Assembly: GCF_963528755.1 (NCBI RefSeq) | Contig: NZ_CAURXA010000003.1 | Location: 300,959-364,958, forward strand | Source: Selenomonas sp963528755 | Lineage (GTDB): Bacteria; Bacillota; Negativicutes; Selenomonadales; Selenomonadaceae | Direction: 5' to 3' | Length of the DNA stretch: 64,000 bases | Shown: positions 42,160 through 51,239 of the stretch, one piece after another | Numbering within the stretch: the stretch's first letter is position 1 | Layout of the letters: each line of letters starts with the position of its first letter | Notes under the pieces: model-generated | What the model saw: only the letters and a program-made list of their open reading frames with translations | Told to the model about the DNA's origin: nothing | Databases searched by the model: none | Position numbers and translations under genes: made by a program

Positions 42160-43149
42160 ATGAAAAAGCTCATCAACAAGGTGGATGATGTCGAGCGCGA
42201 GATGATTGAAGGCCTCGCCAAGGCAGCACCGAAAAAGCTCCGGAAGCTCGACGAAGGAAACATCATCGTGCGCACTCCGAGAAAGGAAGGCAAGGTCGCG
42301 CTCGTCTCCGGCGGCGGCAGCGGTCATGAGCCGGCGCATGGCGGCTACGTCGGCAGCGGTATGCTCGACTGCGCCGTGGCAGGATCCGTATTCACCTCGC
42401 CGACACCCGACCAGATTTATGAAGGAATCAAGGCCGTCGCCACGGAGGCGGGAGTCCTCGCAATCGTCAAGAATTATACGGGCGATGTCCTGAACTTCGA
42501 AATGGCGATTGACATGGCGAAGGATGAAGGCGTCAACGCCGACTACGTCATCGTCAACGACGATGTCGCCGTCAAGAACAGCCTCTATACGACGGGCAGG
42601 CGTGGCGTCGCTGGAACGATCTTTGTCCATAAGATTGCAGGAGCGCGTGCCGAAGAGGGCGCCTCCCTCGCCGAAGTCAAAGCGTGTGCCGAAGATGTCA
42701 TCCAGAACGTCCGCTCGATGGGCATGGCGATCGCCCCGTGCACTGTTCCAGCTGCTGGAAAGCACGGTTTCACGCTCGCAGAAGACGAAGTTGAGATCGG
42801 CATTGGCATCCATGGCGAGCCGGGCACAAGCCGTGAGAAAATGCTCTCGGCCAATGAAGCAGCGAAGAGGCTTCTTGATCCCATTCTTGCCGACCTCGAC
42901 TACTCCGGCAAGGAGGTCATCGTCCTCGTCAACGGTATGGGTGCAACCCCCTTGATGGAACTTTACATCATCAACAACTTCGTGCAGGATTACTTGAAGG
43001 AAAAGGGCGTCAAGGTATACGACACGATGGTCGGCAACTATATGACGGCCATCGAAATGGCGGGATTCTCCCTGACGCTCCTGCGTCTTGACGAGGATAT
43101 GAAGCGCCTTTACGACGCCAAAGCTGATACACTTGCCTGGAAAAAATAA
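42160..43149 (+). CDS. dhaK: Dihydroxyacetone kinase subunit DhaK
   Basis: A 329-residue DhaK that binds dihydroxyacetone. The N-terminal SGGGSGHEPAHGGYVGSGML contains the His that helps phosphoryl transfer, and the substrate-binding His is in EIGIGIHGEPGTSREKM near residue 215. First gene of a dhaK-dhaL-dhaM operon in which phosphate passes from the PTS to DhaM, then to ADP held by DhaL and to the substrate on DhaK. The start at 42160 has AAAGGCGG upstream. Confidence 0.95.
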   Translation: MKKLINKVDDVEREMIEGLAKAAPKKLRKLDEGNIIVRTPRKEGKVALVSGGGSGHEPAHGGYVGSGMLDCAVAGSVFTSPTPDQIYEGIKAVATEAGVLAIVKNYTGDVLNFEMAIDMAKDEGVNADYVIVNDDVAVKNSLYTTGRRGVAGTIFVHKIAGARAEEGASLAEVKACAEDVIQNVRSMGMAIAPCTVPAAGKHGFTLAEDEVEIGIGIHGEPGTSREKMLSANEAAKRLLDPILADLDYSGKEVIVLVNGMGATPLMELYIINNFVQDYLKEKGVKVYDTMVGNYMTAIEMAGFSLTLLRLDEDMKRLYDAKADTLAWKK

Positions 43150-43196
43150 GATAGAAACAACTCTTTGAAACGGAACAAAGAATGAAGGGACAATGT

Positions 43197-43817
43197 ATGG
43201 ATACGAAAAAGCTTCTGGAAATCATGAAAGCAATCTCTGAAAAAATCGAAGCGGAAAAGGATGTCCTGACTGAGCTTGACAGCGCCATCGGTGATGGAGA
43301 TCACGGCATCAATATGGCACGCGGCGCAAAAACCGTGATGGAAAAACTTCCTTCTCTCATTGGAAAGGACAGCGGCGCCATATTCAAGGGCATCGGCATG
43401 GCCATCGTATCGAGTGTTGGCGGAGCTTCAGGCCCCCTCTACGGCACGGCTTTCATGAAGGCGGGCGATGTGCTCAAGGGAAAGATGGATCTTTCCGCCG
43501 AAGACTTTCTCGCAGCATTTTCCGCCTCCATCGAGGGCATAAAGATGCGCGGCAAATCGACTATCGGGGAAAAGACTATGCTCGATGCCCTTTGCCCTGC
43601 CGAACGTGCCATGCGTGAAGCCATAGAAGCGAAGAAGACACTCAAGGAAGCCTTGGAAGCCGCCGCTGTCGCCGCCGAAAAGGGGGCGGAGCGCACGAAG
43701 GATCTCGTCGCCACCAAGGGACGCGCGAGTTATCTCGGCGAGCGCAGCCTCGGCCACAGAGATCCGGGTGCTGTATCCTCTTCTTTCATGCTGCGTGCCA
43801 TGGCAGATGCTATGTAA
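43197..43817 (+). CDS. dhaL: Dihydroxyacetone kinase subunit DhaL
   Basis: A 206-residue DhaL that holds ADP as a cofactor. The metal/ADP site is in DSAIGDGDHGINMARG, followed by GGASGPLYGTAFM and GRASYLGERSLGHRDPGAVS. The start could be ATG 43182 or ATG 43197; the second has AAGGGA six bases upstream and gives the family's usual beginning (MDTKKLLEIMKAIS). It lies between dhaK and dhaM. Confidence 0.95.
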   Translation: MDTKKLLEIMKAISEKIEAEKDVLTELDSAIGDGDHGINMARGAKTVMEKLPSLIGKDSGAIFKGIGMAIVSSVGGASGPLYGTAFMKAGDVLKGKMDLSAEDFLAAFSASIEGIKMRGKSTIGEKTMLDALCPAERAMREAIEAKKTLKEALEAAAVAAEKGAERTKDLVATKGRASYLGERSLGHRDPGAVSSSFMLRAMADAM

Positions 43818-43830
43818 GGGGGCGAGCATC

Positions 43831-44217
43831 ATGTTCAGCATCGTCGTTGTTTCCCACAGCAAAAAACTTGCGGAAGGCGTCGTCGAAGTCGCCAAAATGA
43901 TGGCACGCGATGTAACGATTATCGCTGCCGGCGGTACGGAGGAAGATGGTCTCGGCACAAGTTACGAGAAGATCGCCTCCGCCATTGACAAGGCATATAC
44001 AGACGACGGCGTCGCCCTCTTCATGGATATGGGCAGCGCCGTCATGACGGCAGAAATGGTCCTCGAATCCATGGCAGATCGCCGCCTCAAACTCATCGAT
44101 GCCCCGCTCGTCGAGGGCGTCGTCCTCGCCGCCGTCGAAGCTGTTTCAGGAACCGCGCTCGAAGACCTGGCGGGAAAGATGCAGCAAGCGCGTGATATGC
44201 ACAAAATCGAGATATAG
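43831..44217 (+). CDS. dhaM: PTS-dependent phosphotransferase subunit DhaM (EIIA domain only)
   Basis: A 128-residue EIIA-mannose-like protein. The phosphorylated His is in VVVSHSKKLAEGVVEV near residue 9, and GTSYEKIASAID and MDMGSAVMTAEMVLE follow. It is the short DhaM form, without the HPr and EI-like domains of the Escherichia protein, so it should take phosphate from the cell's general HPr. It closes the operon before a strong bidirectional terminator. Confidence 0.95.
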   Translation: MFSIVVVSHSKKLAEGVVEVAKMMARDVTIIAAGGTEEDGLGTSYEKIASAIDKAYTDDGVALFMDMGSAVMTAEMVLESMADRRLKLIDAPLVEGVVLAAVEAVSGTALEDLAGKMQQARDMHKIEI

Positions 44218-44233
44218 GGAAGAGTTGTCCAGC

Positions 44234-44280
44234 AAATAGGGCTGTGCCGACGTCGTGGAGATGTCGGCACAGCCCTATTT
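44234..44280. terminator. Bidirectional intrinsic terminator after dhaM
   Basis: A perfect 18-base inverted repeat (44234-44251 and 44263-44280; arm AAATAGGGCTGTGCCGAC) with T-rich ends on both strands. It separates dhaM from the converging ATPase gene. Confidence 0.92.
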
Positions 44281-45494
44281 CATTCCTCTTCCAATAACCA
44301 GCGCAGGACATTCCTCTTCTTTATGCCGTCGTAATCTGCCGTCGCATTCACTTCATCCAAGGTCAGAAGATATTTCGGGTAATTATCCTTGATCGATCGC
44401 AAGGATTTCAGCTCACGTTCCAGAACCTCCGGCCGCTGGGTCGATTCTGCCACTTGGATGTAGACATGACCTCTTTCATTCTGCGCTACGAAGTCTACTT
44501 CGCCGCTCGGCAGAGCACCGACGTAGACGCGATAACCACGCCGCAGAAGCTCCAAATAAACGATATTTTCCAGTACATGCCCCGTATCCTGCCCCTTCCT
44601 GCCGATGAGGAAAAAGCGCATGGCAGCGTCTACCACATAGTATTTTGAATTGATACGCAGCACTTCCTTGCCGACAAGGTTGAAACGATCGGCCTGATAG
44701 ACGAGAAGTCCGTCCTGCAAACCCTGCAAATATCGCTCCACCGTCTTAGCGTCGATCTTTCTTCCCGCACTCGTCATGGAATCCGCTATCTTCTTGGGAG
44801 AAAGCAGGCTTCCTACGTGAAGGAAGAGATACTTCGTAACGCTTTCGAGCATCTTGGCGTCAGCAATGCGCAGACGCGCCACGATATCTTTCAAAAGAAT
44901 CGTGCTGTATATCCCTTGCATGTACTCGTTGATATCCTTCTCTCGTCCGTCAAGCTGCATGGCATAGGGAAAGGAACTTTCTTTCGTATACTTTTCGTAC
45001 AGCTCCTGCAGACTGAACGCTTCTTGCAGCCTCTCGCGACTGCAGAATTCACGAAAGGACAAAGGAAGCATACGAAGCTCCACATAGCGGCCGGAAAGCA
45101 AGGTTGCCAGATCGCTCGACATGAAATAAGCATTCGACCCCGTGATATAGATGTCCACTTTTTCCTTGATAAAGAGACTATCCACGGCCTTTTCAAACTG
45201 AGGCACATGTTGGATTTCATCGAGAAAGACGTAATTCCACTTTCCTGGCACGAGCCTTTCGCATACATAGCGATACAGAGCATGATACTCTTGCAGGTCT
45301 TCAAATTCCAGATTCTCGAAGTTGATGACATGAATCTGCTCTTCTGTCACGCCGTCTTGCAGCAAATGATGCTGGTAGAGGGAAAACAACGTGGATTTAC
45401 CGCAGCGGCGCACGCCCGATACCACCTTGATGATAGGACGCTCACGATTGCGCTGCAGGAAATCCATATAAGATGCACGCTCGATCAGTTTCAT
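44280..45494 (-). CDS. ATP-binding protein, AAA_14 with DUF4143
   Basis: A 404-residue ATPase. Walker A lies in VVSGVRRCGKSTLFSLYQHH and Walker B in WNYVFLDEIQHVPQFEKAV; the family GSNAYFMSSDLATLLSGRY segment follows. The C-terminal third (about residues 200-404) is the DUF4143 part, with a nuclease-like SGEVDFVAQNERGHVYIQVA pattern (D...E-x-K/Q-like). Such proteins are common and mobile in anaerobes, often in several copies, and their function is unknown. It stands alone near gyrB with an A/T-rich promoter region. Confidence 0.9.
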   Translation of the reverse strand: MKLIERASYMDFLQRNRERPIIKVVSGVRRCGKSTLFSLYQHHLLQDGVTEEQIHVINFENLEFEDLQEYHALYRYVCERLVPGKWNYVFLDEIQHVPQFEKAVDSLFIKEKVDIYITGSNAYFMSSDLATLLSGRYVELRMLPLSFREFCSRERLQEAFSLQELYEKYTKESSFPYAMQLDGREKDINEYMQGIYSTILLKDIVARLRIADAKMLESVTKYLFLHVGSLLSPKKIADSMTSAGRKIDAKTVERYLQGLQDGLLVYQADRFNLVGKEVLRINSKYYVVDAAMRFFLIGRKGQDTGHVLENIVYLELLRRGYRVYVGALPSGEVDFVAQNERGHVYIQVAESTQRPEVLERELKSLRSIKDNYPKYLLTLDEVNATADYDGIKKRNVLRWLLEEE

Positions 45495-45581
45495 GATATT
45501 CTCCTTGTGATAATAAAAAATGGAATCTATTCCTTCTTCATCATTATATCATGATTTCAGAGGAATAGATTCCGTTTTTTA

Positions 45582-47654
45582 TTAAATATCGAGATTTCTC
45601 ACATGCTTGGCGTGCTCTTCTATGAACTGGCGGCGCGGCTCCACCTTGTCGCCCATGAGGATCGTGAAAAGCTCGTCAGCTTCTTCAGCGTCCTCCATGC
45701 GTACTTGGAGCATCGTCCTGCCTTCGGGATCCATCGTCGTTTCCCAAAGCTGCTCGGGATTCATCTCGCCGAGACCCTTGTAGCGCTGCACGGTCGCGTT
45801 GTCTCTGCCGACTTCGTTGAGCTTCTGCGCCAGCTCGTCGTCGCTGTAGGTGTACCAGTGCTTCTTGCCCTTGCGAATCTGATAGAGCGGCGGCTGCGCG
45901 ATGTAGACGTGGCCGCGCTCAATGAGCGGCTTCATGTAGCGATAGAAGAAGGTCAGAAGGAGCGTGCGGATATGCGAACCATCGACGTCGGCATCGGTCA
46001 TGATGATGATCTTGCCGTAGCGGCGCTTCGCGATGTCAAAGTCGTCGCTGATGCCCGTGCCAAACGCCGTGATCATCGTGCGGATTTCAGCGTTGGCAAA
46101 GATCTTGTCGAGACGCGCTTTCTCGACGTTCAGAATCTTACCGCGCAAGGGCAAGATTGCTTGGAAGCGGCGGTCGCGCCCCTGCTTCGCCGAGCCGCCG
46201 GCGCTGTCGCCCTCGACGAGGTAGATTTCCGCCTGCTCGGGATCTTTGATCGAGCAGTCTGCAAGCTTTCCGGGCAGGCTCGACACTTCGAGCGCATTCT
46301 TGCGCCGTGTAAGCTCACGCGCCTTTCGCGCAGCTTCCCTCGCACGAGACGCCATGATCGCCTTCTCGATGACTTTCTTCGTAATGGCAGGATTTTCCTC
46401 GAAATACTCGGTCAGTCCTTCGGTCACGATGGAATCGACAATGCCGCGCACCTCGGAATTGCCGAGCTTCGTCTTCGTCTGCCCCTCGAACTGCGGCTCA
46501 TGAATCTTAAGACTGATGACGCAGGTCAAGCCCTCTCTGACGTCCTCGCCCGAGAGATTGCCGTCCTTGTCCTTCAATATCCCCTGCTTTCGTGCGAAGT
46601 CGTTCGCCGCCCGCGTCAGAGCGATCTTGAAGCCCGCGAGATGCGTGCCTCCCTCTTCGGTGTTGATATTGTTGACAAAGCTGTAGATATTCTCCATGTA
46701 GCTATCGTTGTACTGCATGGCGATTTCCACAACGGTATCATCTTTGATGCCATTGAAGTAGATCGGTGTCGGATGAATGACTTCCTTCTTGCGGTTCAGA
46801 TGCTCGACGAAGGAGCGGATGCCGCCCTCATAGAAGTACGACTCCTCGCGCCCCTCACCGCGCTTGTCCACGAGGCGGATCGTGATGCCCTGATTCAGAA
46901 AGGCCAGCTCGCGCAGACGATGCTTCAAGGTGTCAAAGCTGTACTGCGTCACCGTGAAGATCTCAGGGTCAGGAACGAAGTGAACCTTCGTTCCCGTCTT
47001 TTCCGTCTCGCCGATGACCGTCAAAGGAGCGGCTGTCACACCCTGCTCGAAACGTATGCTGTGGATCTTGCCGTCGCGCTTAACTTCGACGTCCATCGAC
47101 GTGGAGAGCGCATTGACGACGGAGACGCCGACACCGTGCAGGCCGCCCGACACCTTGTAGCCCTCGCCGCCGAACTTGCCGCCCGCGTGCAGGACGGTCA
47201 GGACCACCTCAACCGCAGGCTTGCCGCTCTCATGCATATCGACGGGGATACCTCGCCCATTGTCGACGACGGTGATGCTGTTATCCCTTTCGATCGTCAC
47301 GTCAATATGGTCACAATAGCCAGCCAGAGCCTCGTCGATCGAGTTGTCGACCACCTCGTAGACGAGATGGTGCAGGCCGCGCTCCGACGTGCTGCCGATG
47401 TACATGCCCGGGCGCTTTCTTACGGCTTCCAGGCCTTCCAGAATCTGAATCTGATTGGCACCGTAGTCACCATCAACCGCCGTGACGTCGGCACTGTCCA
47501 TATCCTTGTGGATTTCGACGTTTTCCAAATCAAGGTCATCGTCGCGTACTTCCTCGGCAAACTTCGCCGCTTCCTCTTCGCGCAGCTTCTCCTCAGCCGT
47601 ATCCTGCTCGGCGCGGTCGAGCGCTTTTTGGAGCGCATCCTTCTTTTTTTCCAT
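45582..47654 (-). CDS. gyrB: DNA gyrase subunit B
   Basis: A 690-residue GyrB. The GHKL ATPase part has LEGLEAVRKRPGMYIGSTSE, VVDNSIDEALAGYCDH and GGLHGVGVSVVNALS; the Toprim part has EIYLVEGDSAGGSAKQGRD and IIIMTDADVDGSHIRTLLLT; the C-terminus ends in EQLWETTMDPEGRTMLQVRM. Before the conserved YGANQIQILEGL there are about 63 extra, highly charged residues (EKKKDALQKALDRAEQDTAE and on), absent from Bacillus and Escherichia GyrB. An internal ATG (47504) lacks a proper ribosome-binding site, so the extension is probably translated. It relaxes and supercoils DNA with GyrA, encoded elsewhere. Confidence 0.96.
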   Translation of the reverse strand: MEKKKDALQKALDRAEQDTAEEKLREEEAAKFAEEVRDDDLDLENVEIHKDMDSADVTAVDGDYGANQIQILEGLEAVRKRPGMYIGSTSERGLHHLVYEVVDNSIDEALAGYCDHIDVTIERDNSITVVDNGRGIPVDMHESGKPAVEVVLTVLHAGGKFGGEGYKVSGGLHGVGVSVVNALSTSMDVEVKRDGKIHSIRFEQGVTAAPLTVIGETEKTGTKVHFVPDPEIFTVTQYSFDTLKHRLRELAFLNQGITIRLVDKRGEGREESYFYEGGIRSFVEHLNRKKEVIHPTPIYFNGIKDDTVVEIAMQYNDSYMENIYSFVNNINTEEGGTHLAGFKIALTRAANDFARKQGILKDKDGNLSGEDVREGLTCVISLKIHEPQFEGQTKTKLGNSEVRGIVDSIVTEGLTEYFEENPAITKKVIEKAIMASRAREAARKARELTRRKNALEVSSLPGKLADCSIKDPEQAEIYLVEGDSAGGSAKQGRDRRFQAILPLRGKILNVEKARLDKIFANAEIRTMITAFGTGISDDFDIAKRRYGKIIIMTDADVDGSHIRTLLLTFFYRYMKPLIERGHVYIAQPPLYQIRKGKKHWYTYSDDELAQKLNEVGRDNATVQRYKGLGEMNPEQLWETTMDPEGRTMLQVRMEDAEEADELFTILMGDKVEPRRQFIEEHAKHVRNLDI

Positions 47655-47687
47655 CTCTATATTGTCCCTCCATCATTCCTCAAAAAT

Positions 47688-47954
47688 CTATGCCTGCACT
47701 GCAAAATCATGCAGGTTCACTCCATAAGCGGGCGATTGTATGCGCTTTTTCAAGGACTGCGCGGAAATCACCGAGAAATAAAGCCCTTCATCCGTAACGA
47801 TGACGGAGCGCGGCTCTTTTCTTATCTCTGCACTCTTCGCAATATCCTTCTTCCAGAGAGCATTTCCAGACGCCTCTTGATATACCTCTATGTCAAGAAT
47901 CGCCAATATGCTGGAAACGGCAACCAAGCTGTCATCGCCTAGGTGCAGATACAT
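47688..47954 (-). CDS. remB: RemB-like extracellular matrix regulator (DUF370-type)
   Basis: An 88-residue protein that begins MYLHLGDDSLVAVSSILAIL and has PRSVIVTDEGLYFSVISAQS, matching the RemB (YaaB) family found between recF and gyrB in Bacillus. Its start overlaps the end of the DUF721 gene by 23 bases, so translation is probably coupled. RemA/RemB proteins affect biofilm matrix genes in Bacillus; the role here is unproved. Confidence 0.85.
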   Translation of the reverse strand: MYLHLGDDSLVAVSSILAILDIEVYQEASGNALWKKDIAKSAEIRKEPRSVIVTDEGLYFSVISAQSLKKRIQSPAYGVNLHDFAVQA

Positions 47955-48927
47955 GGAATCCCTCCCCGCTCTTCGCTCCCCGTTTTGCCGTCTTTTTCAT
48001 GATCTCCGAACGCTTGGGGAAGGGACGGAATACCGTTCCTTCTGCCATCTCGCGGCGAAGATCGTAAAGCGTGCGGCGCACGATGTCTTCCGTGAGCTGC
48101 TCCGGCCGCAGCGAGCGGTAGAGCATGACGAGCGTCTTCGCCTCCAGACTCTCCCAATCGCCGAATTCGATGCGGCGGGCGAGCTCCTGCACGAGACGCG
48201 TGCGCTCGGAAGCGACCATGGCGGGCGTACAGCGAAGATGATCTTTGATATCCACATAGCGCACCCAAGGAAGATCGAGCAAATGGCGGCGGATCGAGTG
48301 GCGTCTTTCGCGCCGCTCCCTGCAGGCGCAGGAAGGGCACACTCCCTTGCCGGAAAACAGCTTGCCGCATTGAGGGCAAGGCTTCTCACCGAGCGCACGC
48401 AGCGCTTTCTCACGCTTCTTTCGCCTCAGAGAAATATGACAAAGTTTCCTTCGCAGACGTTCCTCACTGACGAGAGAAACGCTTTTTTCGCACGCCTCCT
48501 GCTCCTCTTCGGTCAATGTCATCTCCCGCAGAGCCTTTCGGTATGCTTCCTGCTCGTCGGCTTCTTCTTCCTGCGCACGCCCCGAAGCTTGAAAGAGGGC
48601 GATATCGCCTTTTTTCCAGGAAAAGGCGAGTTCCTTCACCATCTCGAAACCTGCAAAGGTGTTGAAGCGCGCAAGAATCGTCATCTGCATGAGCGTGATC
48701 TCGTTGCGCCAGGCGGGCACAGAGGCATGGAGCAGGAGCTTTTCGCCTTCTATGCCAATTGGCTGGACGTGCGCGGCGATGCCTTCGCCGACGATTTCCG
48801 GCCAACGCGCGAGGACGAAGCGCTCCTGATAGGTGCGTTCGATCTTCTTGCCCAGCGCATGGATACTTTTTGGTATCACCTGATTGATTTTTTCCATGCC
48901 GGGATTGCGGCGATAGGAACGTTTCAT
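47932..48927 (-). CDS. DUF721 (DciA-like) protein with a zinc-ribbon C-terminal extension
   Basis: A 331-residue protein. Residues about 15-110 form a DUF721 domain (QVIPKSIHALGKKIERTYQ, FVLARWPEIVGEGIAAHVQP, KLLLHASVPAWRNEITLMQ). DciA, the DUF721 helicase loader of many bacteria, has this fold. A long extension follows with a coiled stretch, a zinc-ribbon-like CPQCGKLFSGKGVCPSC (about residue 205) and a basic C-terminus. The start at 48927 has GGAAGG upstream. The place between recF and gyrB next to oriC supports a role in replication, but this is inference. Confidence 0.8.
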   Translation of the reverse strand: MKRSYRRNPGMEKINQVIPKSIHALGKKIERTYQERFVLARWPEIVGEGIAAHVQPIGIEGEKLLLHASVPAWRNEITLMQMTILARFNTFAGFEMVKELAFSWKKGDIALFQASGRAQEEEADEQEAYRKALREMTLTEEEQEACEKSVSLVSEERLRRKLCHISLRRKKREKALRALGEKPCPQCGKLFSGKGVCPSCACRERRERRHSIRRHLLDLPWVRYVDIKDHLRCTPAMVASERTRLVQELARRIEFGDWESLEAKTLVMLYRSLRPEQLTEDIVRRTLYDLRREMAEGTVFRPFPKRSEIMKKTAKRGAKSGEGFHVSAPRR

Positions 48928-48995
48928 GATCTGCCTTCCCAAAAGTAAAGTAAGGATTCTTCTTGATACTATATGGAAATATATTCTATACAATA

Positions 48996-50105
48996 TCAAG
49001 AAAATATCTTCCCTGCTCGCACATGGAAGATATTTCCCATAAATTTTTCCGGCAGATATGCGGCGTCCGTCGCCGTGAGCAAGGTCTGTATATGCTCTCT
49101 GCCGATGAAGTCCAGGAGTTTCTCCCTGCGCGTGCCATCCAGCTCGCTCATGACGTCATCGAGCAGAAGCACTGGATATTCTCCCGTCTCCGAGCGAAGA
49201 AACTCCAATTCAGAAAGCTTCAGGGCGAGGACGCCCGTGCGCTGTTGCCCCTGCGAACCGAAGGAGCGAAGGTTGACGCCGTTCACTTCAAGCCGGATAT
49301 CATCCCTCTGCGGACCGACGCTCGTCGAGCCGCGCAGAATATCAAGATCCAAGGACTCCTCCAACTTCCTATTATACCATGGAACAAGCTCCTCTGTCAC
49401 GCAAGGCGGCTCGTCCTCTGCACCGCAAAGCTCATATGAAAGTGAAAGATTCTCTTTCCCTGCAGAAATACGCCTTTGCATGAGGTTTGCCAGCATGTTG
49501 AGCTTTTTGACGGCGAGAAAACGCTTCTCGACGATATGCGCGGCACTTTTGGCAAGCTGCTCATCCCAGAGGGAAAGCATTTCCTTTCCCGCACGGCGCT
49601 CCCGAATCTTCTTTAACAGGCTGTTCCTTTGCGTGAGAATCCGCGTATACTGCATCAGTTCATGGCCGTAGGCGGGGCTTGCCTGGGAGATTTCCCCGTC
49701 GAGGAAGCGTCTTCTCTCAGCGGGCGCCCCCTTGATCAGGAAGAGATCCTCGGGAGAGAAGAGGACAGCATTGAATACGCCGAAAAGCTCCTTTGTTTTG
49801 ATCGACTCACCATTCTTGCGGATGGAACGGCGTTTGCCGCGTTGAAATTGAAATTCCAGCGTATTTTCCACGTCAAGACGCTCAAAAAGAAGCTCGATTT
49901 TCGCTGCAGGAGCATCCCAAGCGATGAGGTCGGCATCCGCATTCGTTCGATGCGAACGACCGATCGCCGCATAGTAAAGAGCCTCCGCAATATTCGTCTT
50001 TCCCTGCGCGTTTTCGCCAAGAAAGACGTTGATATTGGGAGACAGACTGAGGTCAAGCTCTTCATAGTTGCGAAAACATTTCAGACGGAGGCTCTTTGCT
50101 TTCAT
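48996..50105 (-). CDS. recF: DNA replication and repair protein RecF
   Basis: A 369-residue SMC-like ATPase that binds gaps and helps load RecA. It has LRLKCFRNYEELDLSLSPNI, Walker A (VFLGENAQGKTNIAEALYYA), the signature FGSQGQQRTGVLALKLSELE and Walker B (YPVLLLDDVMSELDGTRRE). It follows dnaN by 6 bases in the usual dnaA-dnaN-recF order. Length is standard. Confidence 0.97.
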   Translation of the reverse strand: MKAKSLRLKCFRNYEELDLSLSPNINVFLGENAQGKTNIAEALYYAAIGRSHRTNADADLIAWDAPAAKIELLFERLDVENTLEFQFQRGKRRSIRKNGESIKTKELFGVFNAVLFSPEDLFLIKGAPAERRRFLDGEISQASPAYGHELMQYTRILTQRNSLLKKIRERRAGKEMLSLWDEQLAKSAAHIVEKRFLAVKKLNMLANLMQRRISAGKENLSLSYELCGAEDEPPCVTEELVPWYNRKLEESLDLDILRGSTSVGPQRDDIRLEVNGVNLRSFGSQGQQRTGVLALKLSELEFLRSETGEYPVLLLDDVMSELDGTRREKLLDFIGREHIQTLLTATDAAYLPEKFMGNIFHVRAGKIFS

Positions 50106-50111
50106 CGCACA

Positions 50112-51224
50112 TCAATTCTGCGTGCGCACGGGTGTGACGATGTAGACGAAAGTGGGATTGTCCTCCTCGCGCACAGCTGCCGCCTGCAGGCTTTGATTCA
50201 AGAGAAAACGAAAGTTTTTGCTGTCGATGTTCTTCAAAACGTCAGTGACATATTTCGCATTGAAGGCGATATTGACATCAGGGCCATCGATGGAAGCGGC
50301 GACGATTTCATCGGCCTTTCCTATATCAGGGCTGTTCGACGAGATATGAACTTGATTTCCGCCAAATTCCAGGCGAATGATATTGTAGTCGGCGGAGCGC
50401 GAGATTAGGGATACGCGGTCAACAGCGGCAAGAAAGTCTTCTGTGTCGAGCGTTACCGTAGTAGCGAAGTTTTTCGGTATGACGCTGTCATAATTTGGGA
50501 ATTGCCCTTCGATCAGACGGGACATTAATACGACGTTCTCGAACTGGAAGCTCACTTGATTCGATGAGCAGCAGACGTCAACCTCGATGGGCATATCGGA
50601 ATTCAAGGCACGCAAAAGCTCATTGAGTATTTTTGCGGGAATGATGATATGAAGATCGCCCGAAAGGTTTGCAATCACTTCTTTTTTTACAGAGAGACGA
50701 TGCGTGTTCGTCGCCGCCATCTTCAGAGTTTCTCCATTGATTTCCATCTGGCAGCCAGTAAAGACAGGACGTGCTTCATCTGCAGAGCAGGCGAATACCG
50801 TCTTCTTGATGATGTCTCGAAGCACGTTGTCCTGAATTTTGAAACGGATGCCGTCTTCCAGACGTTTTACCGTCGGAAAGTCATTAGACGGCATGGAAAG
50901 AAGCGTGAAATTGGACGCGGCCGATTGGATCTTGCTGATGTTTTCGTCGATTTCTTGGGAGATCGTGACGGTTTCTCCGGGCAGGCGTCGAATGACTTCC
51001 TGCATATAGCGTCCCGATAGGACAAGTTTTCCCTCCTGTTCTACTTCGGAAGGGATGATGCTGATGATGCCCATTTCATTGTCTGTGGCATGAAGTTCCA
51101 CTTGATTGTTTGTGGCCTCCATATATATGCCTGAGAGGATCGGTGTCTGGGGTTTGTTGGCAATGGCTTTGGAAACGAGTTGAATCGCCTGAGCGAGTTC
51201 ATTTTTATGGCAGGTGAATTTCAT
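50112..51224 (-). CDS. dnaN: DNA polymerase III sliding clamp (beta subunit)
   Basis: A 370-residue beta clamp with its three repeated domains. Visible features are MKFTCHKNELAQAIQLVSKA, LSGRYMQEVIRRLPGE and the C-terminal FLLNQSLQAAAVREEDNPTF (family: LxPxxxxDP...Y-x-x-P-V-R). The end YIVTPVRTQN matches the clamp's usual V-x-P-V/M-R. It lies directly downstream of the origin segment with DnaA-trios. Length is standard. Confidence 0.97.
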   Translation of the reverse strand: MKFTCHKNELAQAIQLVSKAIANKPQTPILSGIYMEATNNQVELHATDNEMGIISIIPSEVEQEGKLVLSGRYMQEVIRRLPGETVTISQEIDENISKIQSAASNFTLLSMPSNDFPTVKRLEDGIRFKIQDNVLRDIIKKTVFACSADEARPVFTGCQMEINGETLKMAATNTHRLSVKKEVIANLSGDLHIIIPAKILNELLRALNSDMPIEVDVCCSSNQVSFQFENVVLMSRLIEGQFPNYDSVIPKNFATTVTLDTEDFLAAVDRVSLISRSADYNIIRLEFGGNQVHISSNSPDIGKADEIVAASIDGPDVNIAFNAKYVTDVLKNIDSKNFRFLLNQSLQAAAVREEDNPTFVYIVTPVRTQN

Positions 51225-51239
51225 GGGGTTCTCCTTTTT

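Noticed and set aside
45603..47942. A 779-codon open frame opposite gyrB
   Set aside because: Arg/Ala/Leu-rich translation without motifs; it is the antisense shadow of a GC-rich gene that is certainly GyrB.
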